A stretch of DNA of 64,000 nt from CAZCGA01 sp964498075 (GCA_964498075.1 CAZCGA010000022.1:1-64000); one strand, 5' to 3'. Shown: positions 41,681 to 51,343, counted from the first letter of the stretch. Notes: generated by a model from the letters alone, not told the origin. Translations and numbers: made by a program.

Positions 41681-44020
41681 ATGCGGGCGCTGCCGGTGGT
41701 AATGGTGCTGGGGCTCCTGCTCCCGGTTGTGGCGACGGCGCAAGACGACAGCGTGCCAGTGGAGCACCCGCGGCTCGATCGGGTCGTGATCACCGGCAAT
41801 CAACGCGTCGAGGAAGAAGCCATTCGCGTCCAACTGCGTTCACAGCCCGGCACCCGCCTCAACGAGGAAACCGTCGACAACGACATCCGGGGGCTCTACC
41901 GCATGGGTTTCTTCGATAACGTCGAAGCGAACCTCAGCGAAGACAACGGGCAATGGGTCCTGACCTATCAGCTCACCGAGCGGCCGCTGATCCGCGAGCT
42001 CAAGGTCGAGGGCAACACCAAGATCAGCCGCGAGGATCTGGAGCCCGTGCTGAAAGTGCGCCCCAACACCATCTTCGAGCCCGACAAGGTACACCGCGGC
42101 ATCGAGGAGGCCAAAAAGCTGTACGAGAAAAAGGGCTACCTTGATGCCACGATCAATTACGCCACCACGCCGTCGGCTGGGATCAACGAAGTGCTGCTGA
42201 CCTACAAGATCAACGAGGGCAAGCCGGTGCGCATCGAGCACCTCATCTTCGAGGGGGCGCGCGCCTTTTCGGCGCGGCAGCTGAAGAAGGTGATGCAGAC
42301 CAAAGAGGCCTGGCTGTTCTCGTTCCTCACCGGCGCTGGCAATCTGGACAACGAGGTGCTGAAGACCGATATCGAACGCCTCACGGCCTACTACTACGAC
42401 CACGGCTACATCGATGTGCGCATCGACGAGCCGGTGGTCGAACGCACCGCGGCCGGCCTCAACGTCACCATCAAGATCGACGAGGGCGATGAATACAAGA
42501 CGGGGACGGTCGATATCGGCGGCGACCTGCTGCCCGACATGCAGAAGGCACGCGACAAGCTGAGCCTCAAGACCGGCGAGGTGTTCCGCACCAGCAAGCT
42601 GCGCGACGACATCAACGCCTTGACCGAGATCTACGGCGACCAAGGCTTCGCCTTCGTCAACGTGACGCCCGACACGACGGTGAACCGCGCCGACAAGACC
42701 GTCGACGTCACCTACAAGGTCAGCAAGGGCCCCGAGGTCTCGATCGACAAGATCGACATCACCGGCAACACCAAGACGCGCGACAAGGTCATCCGGCGCG
42801 AGCTGGCGCTGGGGGAGCAGCAACGCTTCTCCGGCTCCAAGCTCCGCCGCAGTCAGGAACGGCTGCGCCGGCTCGGCTTCTTCGAGGACGTGAACATCAC
42901 GACCCGCAAGTCGGAAAGCGAGGACCGTCTGGACTTGCTGGTGGACGTCAAGGAAGCGTCGACCGGGGCGTTCTCGGCGGGCGCCGGCATCTCCTCGGGA
43001 GAGAACTTCCTGTTCAACGTGCGGCTCTCCGAGATCAACCTGTTCGGTCGCGGTCAGCGGCTGGTGTTGAACGCCGACTTCGGGCAGATTCGCCAAAACT
43101 TCAGCCTCGACTTCACCGAGCCCTACTTCCTCGATACGCAGCTGACGGCCGGATTCAGCCTGTTCAACTGGCGCCTGATCTTCGACGAGTTCACCCGCGG
43201 CGGCACCGGCGCCAGCGTCCGCATGTTGTACCCGTTCACCGCCCTCGGCTGGAGCGCGCTGGGCGGATACTCGTTGGAGGACACGCGCATCGGCTTGGAT
43301 TACCGCATCGAGAACGCCGATATCACCGACGTCAGCTCGACGGCACCCGGCGTCATCCGCGCCGCGGAGGGCAGCAGCTTGACGAGCAGCCTCACCCCGC
43401 GCTTGTTCCGCGACACCCGCAATCACCCCTTCGACCCGACCGAGGGCTCGCTGACAGACCTGTCGTTCGAGTTCGCCGGCGTCGGCGGCGAGAGCCAGTA
43501 CATCAAGGCCGAGGCGCGCGCGCGCTTTTACTACCCGTTCTGGAAGAGCCCGACGTTCGGAACCTTCACGCTCTCCCTCGGCGGCAACGTGGGCTACGGC
43601 TTCGGCTACGGCGGCGAGCGCGAGCTGCCGCTGTTCGAACGGTACTTCCCGGGCGGCATCAACTCGGTGCGCGGGTACCGCATCCTGTCACTGGGTCCGC
43701 AAAACGTCGTGGTCGATCAGTTCGGCCGTCTGTTTAGCCGCGACCCCATCGGCGGCAGTCAGCAACTGATCTTCAACAACGAGATCATCATTCCGCTGGT
43801 CGAATCGCTCGGGGTCAAAGGCGTATTCTTCTTCGACGCCGGCAACGCGTTCTCGGCGGCGCAGGGCATCCAGCTGAGCGAAATGCGCATGTCGGTGGGC
43901 CCCGGGATCCGCTGGCTGTCGCCCATCGGACCGCTGCGCGTCGAGGTTGGTTTCCCACTCAACCCGCGCGTCGGCGACGACACGCAGACCGTGAACTTCT
44001 CGTTCGGCGGCCCGCCGTAA
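41681..44020 (+). CDS. bamA: Outer membrane protein assembly factor BamA
   Basis: A 779-residue outer-membrane protein. A signal peptide (to about residue 22, ending VVATAQ) is followed by five POTRA domains (such as VVITGNQRVEEEAI, ELKVEGNTKISREDLEPV, IEHLIFEGARAFSA, KTGTVDIGGDLLP and SIDKIDITGNTKTRDKVI), then a 16-strand barrel with FPGGINSVRGYR, the family's conserved VRGY-type motif of the surface-lock loop. It folds and inserts outer-membrane proteins. The ATG at 41681 has GGAG six bases upstream. Skp and lipid A genes follow. Confidence 0.95.
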   Translation: MRALPVVMVLGLLLPVVATAQDDSVPVEHPRLDRVVITGNQRVEEEAIRVQLRSQPGTRLNEETVDNDIRGLYRMGFFDNVEANLSEDNGQWVLTYQLTERPLIRELKVEGNTKISREDLEPVLKVRPNTIFEPDKVHRGIEEAKKLYEKKGYLDATINYATTPSAGINEVLLTYKINEGKPVRIEHLIFEGARAFSARQLKKVMQTKEAWLFSFLTGAGNLDNEVLKTDIERLTAYYYDHGYIDVRIDEPVVERTAAGLNVTIKIDEGDEYKTGTVDIGGDLLPDMQKARDKLSLKTGEVFRTSKLRDDINALTEIYGDQGFAFVNVTPDTTVNRADKTVDVTYKVSKGPEVSIDKIDITGNTKTRDKVIRRELALGEQQRFSGSKLRRSQERLRRLGFFEDVNITTRKSESEDRLDLLVDVKEASTGAFSAGAGISSGENFLFNVRLSEINLFGRGQRLVLNADFGQIRQNFSLDFTEPYFLDTQLTAGFSLFNWRLIFDEFTRGGTGASVRMLYPFTALGWSALGGYSLEDTRIGLDYRIENADITDVSSTAPGVIRAAEGSSLTSSLTPRLFRDTRNHPFDPTEGSLTDLSFEFAGVGGESQYIKAEARARFYYPFWKSPTFGTFTLSLGGNVGYGFGYGGERELPLFERYFPGGINSVRGYRILSLGPQNVVVDQFGRLFSRDPIGGSQQLIFNNEIIIPLVESLGVKGVFFFDAGNAFSAAQGIQLSEMRMSVGPGIRWLSPIGPLRVEVGFPLNPRVGDDTQTVNFSFGGPP

Positions 44021-44031
44021 CGAAGCATGCT

Positions 44032-44120
44032 TGTGGCGTATGGCAGATGGCCGATGGCATATCGGCAGGAGACCGTTCCCTTGCCGCGATGCGCCATCAG
44101 CCGGAAGCCATCAGCAATAG
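44032..44120. repeat. Heptamer-repeat inverted array, copy C
   Basis: Between bamA and skp. The left arm reads TGGCGTA-TGGCAGA-TGGCCGA-TGGCATA; the right arm on the opposite strand reads TTGCTGA-TGGCTTC-CGGCTGA-TGGCGCA. The two arms are opposed runs of the same heptamer, separated by about 25 bases. Unlike other copies, a good ribosome-binding site (GTAGGAGG) follows for the next gene. Confidence 0.6.
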
Positions 44121-44137
44121 AGTAGGAGGCGATTTCG

Positions 44138-44671
44138 ATGAAGGTTGTTTGGCATGTCATTGCTGGGGTATTCCTGGCGAGCGCGGCGCTGGCGCAGAGT
44201 ACGCCGAAGATCGGCTACGTCGACCTGCAACGGGCGCTGAATGAGTCCGAAGCCGGCAAGAAGGCCAAGGACGAATTCAAGGTCCAGGTGGACAAGTTGC
44301 AGGGCCAGCTGAAAAAGCAGAAGGACGAGATCGACACGCTCAAGGACCAGCTGGAGAAGAAGGCAGTCGTCATGAAAGAGGAGGAACGTGCCAACCTGGA
44401 AGACGAGTACCGCAAGAAGCTGCGCGACTTCGAGCGCAACTACAAAGACTCGCAGACCGATCTGCAGAAGAAAGACAACGAGCTGACCGGCGGTATCATC
44501 AAGGACCTGCAGGACATCATCCGCGACTACGGCGAGCGTGAGGGCTACACGTTGATCCTCGAGGCCACCAACAGCGCGGTGCTCTACGGCATCAAGACGG
44601 CGGATCTCACGGACGACATCATGAAGCAGTACAACAGCACGCACTCGGGCGGGAAGAAGAAAGGGAAATGA
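44138..44671 (+). CDS. skp: Skp/OmpH family periplasmic chaperone
   Basis: A 177-residue periplasmic chaperone: a signal peptide (to about residue 22, ending SAALAQS), GYVDLQRALNESEAGKKAKD and a long alpha-helical coiled coil rich in Lys/Glu (about residues 45-110), then a conserved C-terminal domain with DYGEREGYTLILEATNSAVL. Skp carries unfolded outer-membrane proteins to BamA, encoded just upstream. The last bases overlap fabZ (ATGA). Confidence 0.92.
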   Translation: MKVVWHVIAGVFLASAALAQSTPKIGYVDLQRALNESEAGKKAKDEFKVQVDKLQGQLKKQKDEIDTLKDQLEKKAVVMKEEERANLEDEYRKKLRDFERNYKDSQTDLQKKDNELTGGIIKDLQDIIRDYGEREGYTLILEATNSAVLYGIKTADLTDDIMKQYNSTHSGGKKKGK

Positions 44672-45132
44672 GCGCGCGCCAGCCCCCGGTCTTCAGCTAT
44701 CACGAGATCGCGGCGCTGCTGCCGCACCGCTACCCGTTCCAGTTCGTCGATCGCGTGCTCGAGTTCGACGACGGCCAGCGCATCCTGGCTTTGAAGAACG
44801 TGTCGATCAACGAGCCGTTCTTCCGCGGTCATTTCCCCGAGCAGCCGTTGATGCCGGGCGTGTTGATCTGCGAGGCGCTCGCACAGGCGGGGGCCTTGCT
44901 CGCGCACCGCTCGAGCGACGGCGTACAGTCGGGACGCGTGGTGGTGCTGACCGGGTTGGACCGGGCCCGCTTCCGCCGCCCGGTGCTGCCCGGCGATCAG
45001 CTGCACCTGGACGTCGCGCTGATTAAACGCCATCGGCCGCTCTGGCGGATGCGCGGCGTGGCGCGGGTCGGCGGGCACGTGGTCGCGGAGGCGGAGCTGT
45101 CGCTCACCGAGACCGCGAGGGTCCAGCTGTGA
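44668..45132 (+). CDS. fabZ: 3-hydroxyacyl-[ACP] dehydratase FabZ
   Basis: A 154-residue hot-dog-fold dehydratase that removes water from 3-hydroxyacyl-ACP in fatty-acid synthesis and competes with the lipid A pathway for the substrate. Motifs: LLPHRYPFQFVDRV and the catalytic FFRGHFPEQPLMPGVLICEAL with His and Glu. It overlaps both skp and lpxA (ATGA, GTGA). The usual lpxD between skp and fabZ is missing. Confidence 0.94.
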   Translation: MSARQPPVFSYHEIAALLPHRYPFQFVDRVLEFDDGQRILALKNVSINEPFFRGHFPEQPLMPGVLICEALAQAGALLAHRSSDGVQSGRVVVLTGLDRARFRRPVLPGDQLHLDVALIKRHRPLWRMRGVARVGGHVVAEAELSLTETARVQL

Positions 45133-45911
45133 GCGGTGCGCGCGTTCATCCCACCGCGATCGTCGCGCCCGGGGCCGAGCTAGCCGACGAGGTCGAGGTC
45201 GGCCCCTACGCCTTGATCGGCCCGCACGTGCGCATCGGCCGCGGCACGCGCGTCGGCGGACACGCCGTCATCGAAGGCCGCACGACCATCGGCGCCGACA
45301 ACCAGATCTTCCATCTGGCATCGGTCGGTGCGATCTCGCAGGACCTCAAGTACCGCGGTGAAGACAGCGAGCTGATCATCGGCGATCACAACGTCATTCG
45401 GGAGTTCGTCACGCTGAACACCGGCACCGCGGGCGGCGGGATGATCACCCGCCTGGGCGATCACAACCTGGTGATGAACTACAGCCACATCGCCCACGAT
45501 TGCCGCATCGGCAGCCACACTATCATTGCCAACGGCGTGCAGCTCGGCGGGCACGTGGTGATCGAGGACTACGCGTTCGCCGCCGCGCTCGTCGGCGTGC
45601 ATCAGTTTGTAAAGGTCGGTGAATCGGCTATTCTTGGCGCCGGCGCGATGGTTTCCCAAGATGTGGCACCGTTCTGCAACGCCACCGGCGATCGAGCCCG
45701 ACTGCATGGGCTCAACCTCGTCGGGCTCAAACGCCGCGGCTTCAGCCCGGAGCTGCTGCGCAACCTGAAGCGCGCCTATCGCATCATGTTCCAGTCCGGC
45801 CTGAAGGTCGCCGCGGCTGTGGCGCGCGTGCGGGAAGAGATCGCACCGTCGCGCGAGATCGAGCACTTCCTCACGTTCATCCAAGCATCCGAACGGGGGG
45901 TGTGTCGGTGA
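45129..45911 (+). CDS. lpxA: UDP-N-acetylglucosamine acyltransferase LpxA
   Basis: A 260-residue left-handed beta-helix acyltransferase, first enzyme of lipid A synthesis. Hexapeptide repeats run through residues 5-190; the catalytic His lies in MNYSHIAHDCRIG, and GDRARLHGLNLVGLKRRGF marks the C-terminal helical part. The start is GTG overlapping fabZ. The neighbouring Gfo/Idh/MocA gene raises the possibility that the acceptor is a 3-amino sugar nucleotide; LpxA residues alone do not tell me which. Confidence 0.94.
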   Translation: MSGARVHPTAIVAPGAELADEVEVGPYALIGPHVRIGRGTRVGGHAVIEGRTTIGADNQIFHLASVGAISQDLKYRGEDSELIIGDHNVIREFVTLNTGTAGGGMITRLGDHNLVMNYSHIAHDCRIGSHTIIANGVQLGGHVVIEDYAFAAALVGVHQFVKVGESAILGAGAMVSQDVAPFCNATGDRARLHGLNLVGLKRRGFSPELLRNLKRAYRIMFQSGLKVAAAVARVREEIAPSREIEHFLTFIQASERGVCR

Positions 45912-45933
45912 GGAGAACCTGCCTTTCACGCGC

Positions 45934-46743
45934 ATGCAACGTGTCGGACTCATCGCTGGCAACGGTCGCTTTCCACTGATCTTCGCGCGTACGGCACGCG
46001 CCGAAGGCGTCGAGGTCGTGGCGGTGGCGCATGCCGGGGAGACGCTGCCGGAGCTGCGTGACGAGGTCGACGCCATCACCTGGGTGAACGTGGGCGAGCT
46101 GGAGCGCATCATTCGTGCCTTCCAGCAAGCGGGCATCACGCGCGCCGTGATGGCCGGCGGCATTCGCAAGCTGACGCTGCTGGAACACTTCGCTCCGGAC
46201 GAACGCGGCATGCGCTTTCTGGCGCGCCTGGGCAGCCTCGGCGACGATACGCTGCTGCGCGGCCTCGCCGCCGAGCTGGAGAGCGAGGGCATCCACGTGG
46301 TCGAGTCGACACTGTTCCTCGCGACCCTGCTCGCGCCGCCTGGACCGCTCACCGCGAAGACGCCCGACGATGGCCAGTGGAGCGACATCCGACACGGCTT
46401 TGCCGTCGCCAAGGCGATCGGGCGTTGGGACATCGGACAGAGCGTCGTGGTCAAGTCCGGCATCGTCCTGGCCGTCGAAGCCATCGAAGGAACCGACGCG
46501 ACGATTCAGCGCGGCGGGCGGCCGGGCGCGGTGGTCGTGAAGGTGAGCAAGCCGCAACAGGACTTGCGCTTCGACGTCCCCGCCGTGGGGCCGGAGACGG
46601 TCCGCATCTGCGCCGCCGCCGGCGTTGCAGTCTTGGCACTCGAAGCGGGCAAGACGCTCCTGCTCGATCGCGCCGAGTTGCTCAGCGAGGCGGAACGTTG
46701 CGGGCTGTGTCTCGTGGGCGTCGACGGAGATGCGCCACAATGA
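45934..46743 (+). CDS. lpxI: UDP-2,3-diacylglucosamine pyrophosphatase LpxI
   Basis: A 269-residue LpxI (DUF1009) protein that hydrolyses UDP-2,3-diacylglucosamine to lipid X, replacing the LpxH of enterobacteria. Family pattern: VGLIAGNGRFPLIFARTARA, GGIRKLTLL, and a C-terminal domain with SVVVKSGIVLAVEAIEGTDA. It overlaps the following oxidoreductase (ATGA). Confidence 0.93.
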   Translation: MQRVGLIAGNGRFPLIFARTARAEGVEVVAVAHAGETLPELRDEVDAITWVNVGELERIIRAFQQAGITRAVMAGGIRKLTLLEHFAPDERGMRFLARLGSLGDDTLLRGLAAELESEGIHVVESTLFLATLLAPPGPLTAKTPDDGQWSDIRHGFAVAKAIGRWDIGQSVVVKSGIVLAVEAIEGTDATIQRGGRPGAVVVKVSKPQQDLRFDVPAVGPETVRICAAAGVAVLALEAGKTLLLDRAELLSEAERCGLCLVGVDGDAPQ

Positions 46744-47672
46744 CTACGCCACTGCGGGCCGCAGTTGTCGGAGTGGGGTACCTGGGCGCATTGCACGCCG
46801 ACAAGTACGCCAGCATGCGGGATGTGGATCTGGTTGCCGTGGTCGATGTGGACGGCGCGCGCGCCCACGCCGCCGCCGGTCGCTGCCACACGGCGGCGGC
46901 GACCGACTATCGGTCGCTGTTCGGCCGCGTCGACTGCGTGAGCCTGGCCGTGCCGACCCCGATGCACTTCACCCTGGCGCAGGAGCTCCTGGCGCGTGGC
47001 ATCGACGTCCTGGTGGAGAAGCCGCTGACGGCCACCGTCGGCGAGGGTCGTGCTCTGGTCGAGACGGCCGAGCGGGGCGGCCGCATCCTGCAGGTCGGTC
47101 ACCTCGAACGCTTCAACCCCGCGATCCGCGCGCTGGCCGGCGTGGTGACGCAGCCGCGCTTCATCGAGTGCCACCGGCTGGCGCCATTCGTCGAACGCGG
47201 CACGGACGTCGACGTGATCCTCGATCTGATGATCCACGATCTCGACGTCATTCTCAGTGTCGTGAACGCCGACGTGCAGTCCGTGGAGGCGGTGGGCGTG
47301 CCGGTCCTGTCCGAGAGCACCGACATCGCCAACGCGCGGCTGCGCTTCACCGGTGGGTGCATCGCCAACATCACCGCCAGCCGCGTGGCCCTCAAGCGTG
47401 AGCGCAAGATCCGCTTCTTTCAAACCGACGCCTACGTTTCGGTCGACTATGGCGACAAGCACGTGCGCATCTGCCGGCGCGTCATGACCGACGGCGCGCC
47501 CACCATCACCGTCGAAGAGCAGGCGCTCGGCGAGGGCGACGCGCTGTTCGACGAGATCGAGCATTTCGTGCGGGCCGTGCAGACGCGCCAGCGGCCGCTG
47601 GTTGATGGGCGCACGGCATTGCGTGCGCTCGAGGTCGCCGAGTTGATCCGCAGCAGTCTGGAGACCGCATGA
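46740..47672 (+). CDS. Gfo/Idh/MocA family oxidoreductase in the lipid A operon
   Basis: A 310-residue NAD(P)-dependent oxidoreductase. The Rossmann start AAVVGVGYLGALHADKYASM, the EKPL motif (VLVEKPLTATVGEG) and the second-domain DLMIHDLDVI are typical of the family. It overlaps lpxI and lpxB by ATGA, so it works with lipid A genes. In some bacteria the related GnnA makes the 3-keto precursor of GlcNAc3N with the aminotransferase GnnB; no gnnB is in this window. It could therefore modify a lipid A sugar or have another role. Confidence 0.85.
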   Translation: MTTPLRAAVVGVGYLGALHADKYASMRDVDLVAVVDVDGARAHAAAGRCHTAAATDYRSLFGRVDCVSLAVPTPMHFTLAQELLARGIDVLVEKPLTATVGEGRALVETAERGGRILQVGHLERFNPAIRALAGVVTQPRFIECHRLAPFVERGTDVDVILDLMIHDLDVILSVVNADVQSVEAVGVPVLSESTDIANARLRFTGGCIANITASRVALKRERKIRFFQTDAYVSVDYGDKHVRICRRVMTDGAPTITVEEQALGEGDALFDEIEHFVRAVQTRQRPLVDGRTALRALEVAELIRSSLETA

Positions 47673-48796
47673 GCGCGTCGTCTCGAACCGTCTTGCTCGT
47701 CGCCGGTGAAGCCTCGGGCGACGTGCGCGGTGCGGAGCTTGTCAGTGTGCTGCGCCGCGACGACCCGTCGATCGACGTGTGGGGCGTCGGCGGCGAGCGC
47801 TTGCGCGCCGCGGGGATGCACATCCTCGTCGATACGGCGGCGGTGGCGACCATGGGCCTGGTCGAAGTGTTCGACACGCTCGGTCGCGTGCTCGCCACCT
47901 ATCGGCAACTCAAGCGCTTCATGATCGAGCGGCGGCCGGCGTTGCTGATTCTCATCGACTATCCCGAGTTCAATCTCTTCCTCGCCAAACGCGCCAAGGC
48001 GCTAGGTATCCCGGTCTTCTACTACATCGGGCCGCAAGTGTGGGCGTGGCGCCGCGGGCGGGTCCGCAAGATCGTCCGCCGCATCGACCGCCTCGGTCTG
48101 GTCTTCCCGTTCGAGCCGGCGCTGTATAACAACGGACGGCGCATCGCGGAGTTCGTTGGCCATCCACTGCTCGACGTCGTACAGCCGACACGCACGCGGG
48201 AGGCCACGCTCCGCCGCTATGGGCTCGACCCGGCGCGGCCGGTGCTCGCGTTGCTCCCCGGCAGCCGGAAGAAGGAGATCCGTCACCTGCTCCCGGCGGG
48301 CCTGCAGGCCGGCGAGCAGCTCGCACGCGAAGGCTGGCAAGTCGTCCTGGTGCTGGCGCACACGCTCACCCGCGACGATGTCGCGGCGGCCGTTGGCGGG
48401 GCGCTGCCGGCGGTGCCCATCGTCGAAGACGACACCTACAACGTGGTCCACGCGGCCGACGCCGTGCTGGTGGCGTCCGGCACCGCGGCGTTGGAAACGG
48501 CGCTGCTGGGCCGGCCGATGGTCATCATGTACCGCGTGGCGCCGCTCACCTTTGCCGTGGCGCGCCTGCTGGTCCGCGTCGATCACGTCGGGATGCCGAA
48601 CATCATCCTCGGCCGCCGCGTGTTCCCGGAATTGCTGCAGCGGGACGTGACCCCCGACAAGCTCGTGGCGGCGGTGCACGACGTCACGGCGCGGCGCACC
48701 GAGGTCAGCGCGGCATTGACCGAGTTGCGACGGCAACTCGGCGAGCCGGGCGCCGCGGCGCGGGCGGCACGCATGGCGCTGGAGCTGATGGCATGA
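47669..48796 (+). CDS. lpxB: Lipid-A-disaccharide synthase LpxB
   Basis: A 375-residue GT-B glycosyltransferase that joins lipid X and UDP-diacylglucosamine. Motifs: LLVAGEASGDVRGAELV, DYPEFNLFLAKRAKALGIP, YYIGPQVWAWRRGRV, FVGHPLLD and LLPGSRKKEI. It overlaps the oxidoreductase upstream and msbA downstream. Confidence 0.95.
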   Translation: MSASSRTVLLVAGEASGDVRGAELVSVLRRDDPSIDVWGVGGERLRAAGMHILVDTAAVATMGLVEVFDTLGRVLATYRQLKRFMIERRPALLILIDYPEFNLFLAKRAKALGIPVFYYIGPQVWAWRRGRVRKIVRRIDRLGLVFPFEPALYNNGRRIAEFVGHPLLDVVQPTRTREATLRRYGLDPARPVLALLPGSRKKEIRHLLPAGLQAGEQLAREGWQVVLVLAHTLTRDDVAAAVGGALPAVPIVEDDTYNVVHAADAVLVASGTAALETALLGRPMVIMYRVAPLTFAVARLLVRVDHVGMPNIILGRRVFPELLQRDVTPDKLVAAVHDVTARRTEVSAALTELRRQLGEPGAAARAARMALELMA

Positions 48797-50553
48797 AGCA
48801 GCCGCCCCTCGCGCGCCGGCTGCTGGCGTACCTGCGGCCGTACTGGTGGCCGCATTTCACGGTGGCCATCATCTGCATGGTGCTGTTCAGCGTCACCAAC
48901 GGTGTCATGCCGTTCCTCATCCGCCACATCTTCGACGACGTGTTCACCAGCAAGAACCTGGTCGCACTGAAGGTCCTGCCGGCGGTGATCGTCGCAACCT
49001 TCCTGCTGCGCGGCGTCGTGAGCTTCGGCAGCACCTATCTCACCGAGTACGTCGGGCAGCGCATCATCGCCGATCTGCGCAACCAGCTCAACGAGCACAT
49101 CCAGCATCTGTCCCTGTCGTTCTTCAACCGCACGCCTACCGGCACCATCGTCTCCCGCATCACCAACGACGTCGCGTTGGTGCGCGCGACCCTGACGGAC
49201 GCCGTGGCCTCGGTTCTCAAGGACGCCTCATCCCTGGTGGTGCTCGTGGCGGTCGCGTTCTATCAAGATTGGCTGCTGTCGCTCATCGCCTTCGTCGTGT
49301 TTCCCGCGTCGGTCTTGCCGATCATCCGTCTGTCAAAACGGCTGCGCGCCTTCTCGCGGAAGGGACAGGTGTCGATGGGCAACATCACCATGCTGTTGCA
49401 GGAAACCATCCAGGGCAATCGCGTCGTGAAGGCCTTCGGAATGGAAGACTACGAAAAGCAGCGTTTCCGGGAGGAGAACGACCGCCTCTTCCGGCTGTTC
49501 ATGCGCGCCACCAACATCCGCGCATTCACCACTCCGATGATGGAGGTCCTCGCCGCGTTCGGGATCGCCGGCGTCGTTTGGTACGGGGGCTACAGCGTCA
49601 TCGTCGGCGGCCGCACCCAGGGCGCCTTCCTGGCTTTTCTGACGGCGCTCTTTCTGCTCTACGATCCCTTCAAGGGGTTGGCGAGAACAAACAATCTGAT
49701 CCAGCAGGGCATGGGTGCCGCCGAACGGGTCATGGAGCTGCTCGACACCGGCAGCGACGTCGTCGACCGACCCGGCGCCCGCCGCCTCGACGGCATCCGT
49801 CACGGCATCCGCTTCGAGGACGTCAGCTTTCGCTACGACCACGATCTGGTGCTGCGCAACATCGACCTCGACATCGCGCGCGGCGAGGTGGTGGCCCTCG
49901 TCGGCATGAGCGGCGGCGGCAAGAGCACGCTGGCCGACCTGATCCCGCGCTTTTACGACGTGCCCTCCGGGCGCATCACCATCGACGGCGTCGACATCCG
50001 CGACTACACGTTGGCGAGCTTGCGGACGCAGACCGCGATCGTCACGCAGCATACGTTCCTGTTCAACGACACCGTGCGCAGCAACATCGCCTACGGCGAC
50101 ATCAGCAGGGACATGGATGCGATCATCGCCGCGGCGCAAGCCGCCAATGCGCACGACTTCATCATGGAGCTGCCGGAGGGGTACGACACCGTCATCGGAG
50201 AGCTCGGCATCAAGCTCTCCGGCGGGCAACGCCAGCGGCTGGCGATCGCGCGCGCGCTGTTGAAGAACGCGCCAATCCTGGTGCTGGACGAGGCCACATC
50301 GGCGTTGGATAACGAGTCCGAACGCCTCGTACAGAGCGCACTGGAGACCCTGATGCACAATCGGACCACGCTGGTCATCGCGCATCGCCTGTCGACGATC
50401 CGCCGCGCCGATCGGATCGTGGTCGTCGTGCGCGGCGAGATCGTCGAGCAAGGCACCCACGAGGAGCTGCTGGCCCTGAACGCCGAGTACCGCAAGCTGC
50501 ACGATCTGCAGTTCCGGGACAGCGACACCTTTGAGTCGAAGCTGCTGCACTAG
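48793..50553 (+). CDS. msbA: Lipid A export ABC transporter MsbA
   Basis: A 586-residue half transporter: six membrane helices (residues 1-320) and an ATPase domain with Walker A GMSGGGKST, signature LSGGQRQRLAIARA, Walker B ILVLDEATSALD and the H-loop IAHRLST. It flips lipid A-core across the inner membrane. Position within the lpx/waa cluster supports MsbA rather than a drug exporter. ATGA overlap with lpxB. Confidence 0.92.
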   Translation: MKQPPLARRLLAYLRPYWWPHFTVAIICMVLFSVTNGVMPFLIRHIFDDVFTSKNLVALKVLPAVIVATFLLRGVVSFGSTYLTEYVGQRIIADLRNQLNEHIQHLSLSFFNRTPTGTIVSRITNDVALVRATLTDAVASVLKDASSLVVLVAVAFYQDWLLSLIAFVVFPASVLPIIRLSKRLRAFSRKGQVSMGNITMLLQETIQGNRVVKAFGMEDYEKQRFREENDRLFRLFMRATNIRAFTTPMMEVLAAFGIAGVVWYGGYSVIVGGRTQGAFLAFLTALFLLYDPFKGLARTNNLIQQGMGAAERVMELLDTGSDVVDRPGARRLDGIRHGIRFEDVSFRYDHDLVLRNIDLDIARGEVVALVGMSGGGKSTLADLIPRFYDVPSGRITIDGVDIRDYTLASLRTQTAIVTQHTFLFNDTVRSNIAYGDISRDMDAIIAAAQAANAHDFIMELPEGYDTVIGELGIKLSGGQRQRLAIARALLKNAPILVLDEATSALDNESERLVQSALETLMHNRTTLVIAHRLSTIRRADRIVVVVRGEIVEQGTHEELLALNAEYRKLHDLQFRDSDTFESKLLH

Positions 50554-50587
50554 CGGCCGTGGCTTGAACACTCGGTCGTCGAACGCC

Positions 50588-51343
50588 ATGCAGCCCATCG
50601 AACCCACAACGGACGCGCTCCCCTTGAGCCCTCCCACGCTCGAACCCGCGAAGGCAGGGCGGCGTCACCGGCGGCGCGAGCGGCTGCTGCAACTCCTGAC
50701 CGTCGTGGCGCCCCGCCTGCTGAGTGGAGCGCTGTGGCTGCTGGCGAAGACCGTCCGCTTCCGGTTCGAGAACGCCGACGACCTGTTCGCCCGCTGGGCG
50801 CGCGGCGAACAGGTGATCATTGCCTTTTGGCACAACCGCGCCGTGATGATGCCGGCTGCCTATCGTGGCCGGCGGCTGTGCATCATGAACAGCCAGCACC
50901 GCGACGGCGAGATCGCCACCCGGGCTCTGGCGCGTTGGGGGATTCGCTCGGTGCGTGGCTCGGCGACGCGCGGCGGCGCCGCCGCCTTCTTGCAGCTCGT
51001 CAACGCCTACCGCGACGGCCACGACCTCGCCGTCATCCCCGACGGCCCCCGCGGACCTCGCTATGTCGTCAAGCGCGGCGTCATCCATCTCGCCCGCGCG
51101 ACCGGTGCCCCGATTTTCCCGGTCGCCTACGCGGCCACGCACACGCGTCAGCTGCGCAGCTGGGATCGCCTCATCATTCCGCTCCCCTTCTCGCGCGTGC
51201 TCTTCCTTGCGGGTGAGCCGCTGCTCGTGCCGCGCCATGCAGAGGGGGAGGACGTGGAGCGGCTGCGATGCGCTCTCGAGGCCCGGCTCAATGCGGTCAC
51301 CGAAGCGGCCGAAGACCGCGTGGCAGCGCGTGGCTCGTCGTAG
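50588..51343 (+). CDS. DUF374 lysophospholipid acyltransferase family protein
   Basis: A 251-residue protein with the LPLAT-type acyltransferase fold of the DUF374 group. Motifs: IIAFWHNRAVMMP, the catalytic-like NSQHRDGEIATR (HxxD) and VIPDGPRGPR. DUF374 proteins are often found beside waaA/lpxK in deltaproteobacteria and may add a secondary acyl chain to lipid A in place of LpxL/LpxM. That role is inferred from context. The start is ATG 50588, 35 bases after msbA. Confidence 0.85.
   Translation: MQPIEPTTDALPLSPPTLEPAKAGRRHRRRERLLQLLTVVAPRLLSGALWLLAKTVRFRFENADDLFARWARGEQVIIAFWHNRAVMMPAAYRGRRLCIMNSQHRDGEIATRALARWGIRSVRGSATRGGAAAFLQLVNAYRDGHDLAVIPDGPRGPRYVVKRGVIHLARATGAPIFPVAYAATHTRQLRSWDRLIIPLPFSRVLFLAGEPLLVPRHAEGEDVERLRCALEARLNAVTEAAEDRVAARGSS

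Noticed and set aside
41840..43426. A 528-codon minus-strand open frame
   Set aside because: It is antisense to bamA and reads as a low-complexity shadow of high-GC codons.
46377..46739. A 121-codon N-terminal extension of the Gfo/Idh/MocA protein
   Set aside because: It is Arg-rich and lies out of frame inside lpxI; the ATGA overlap at 46740 marks the true start just before the Rossmann strand.
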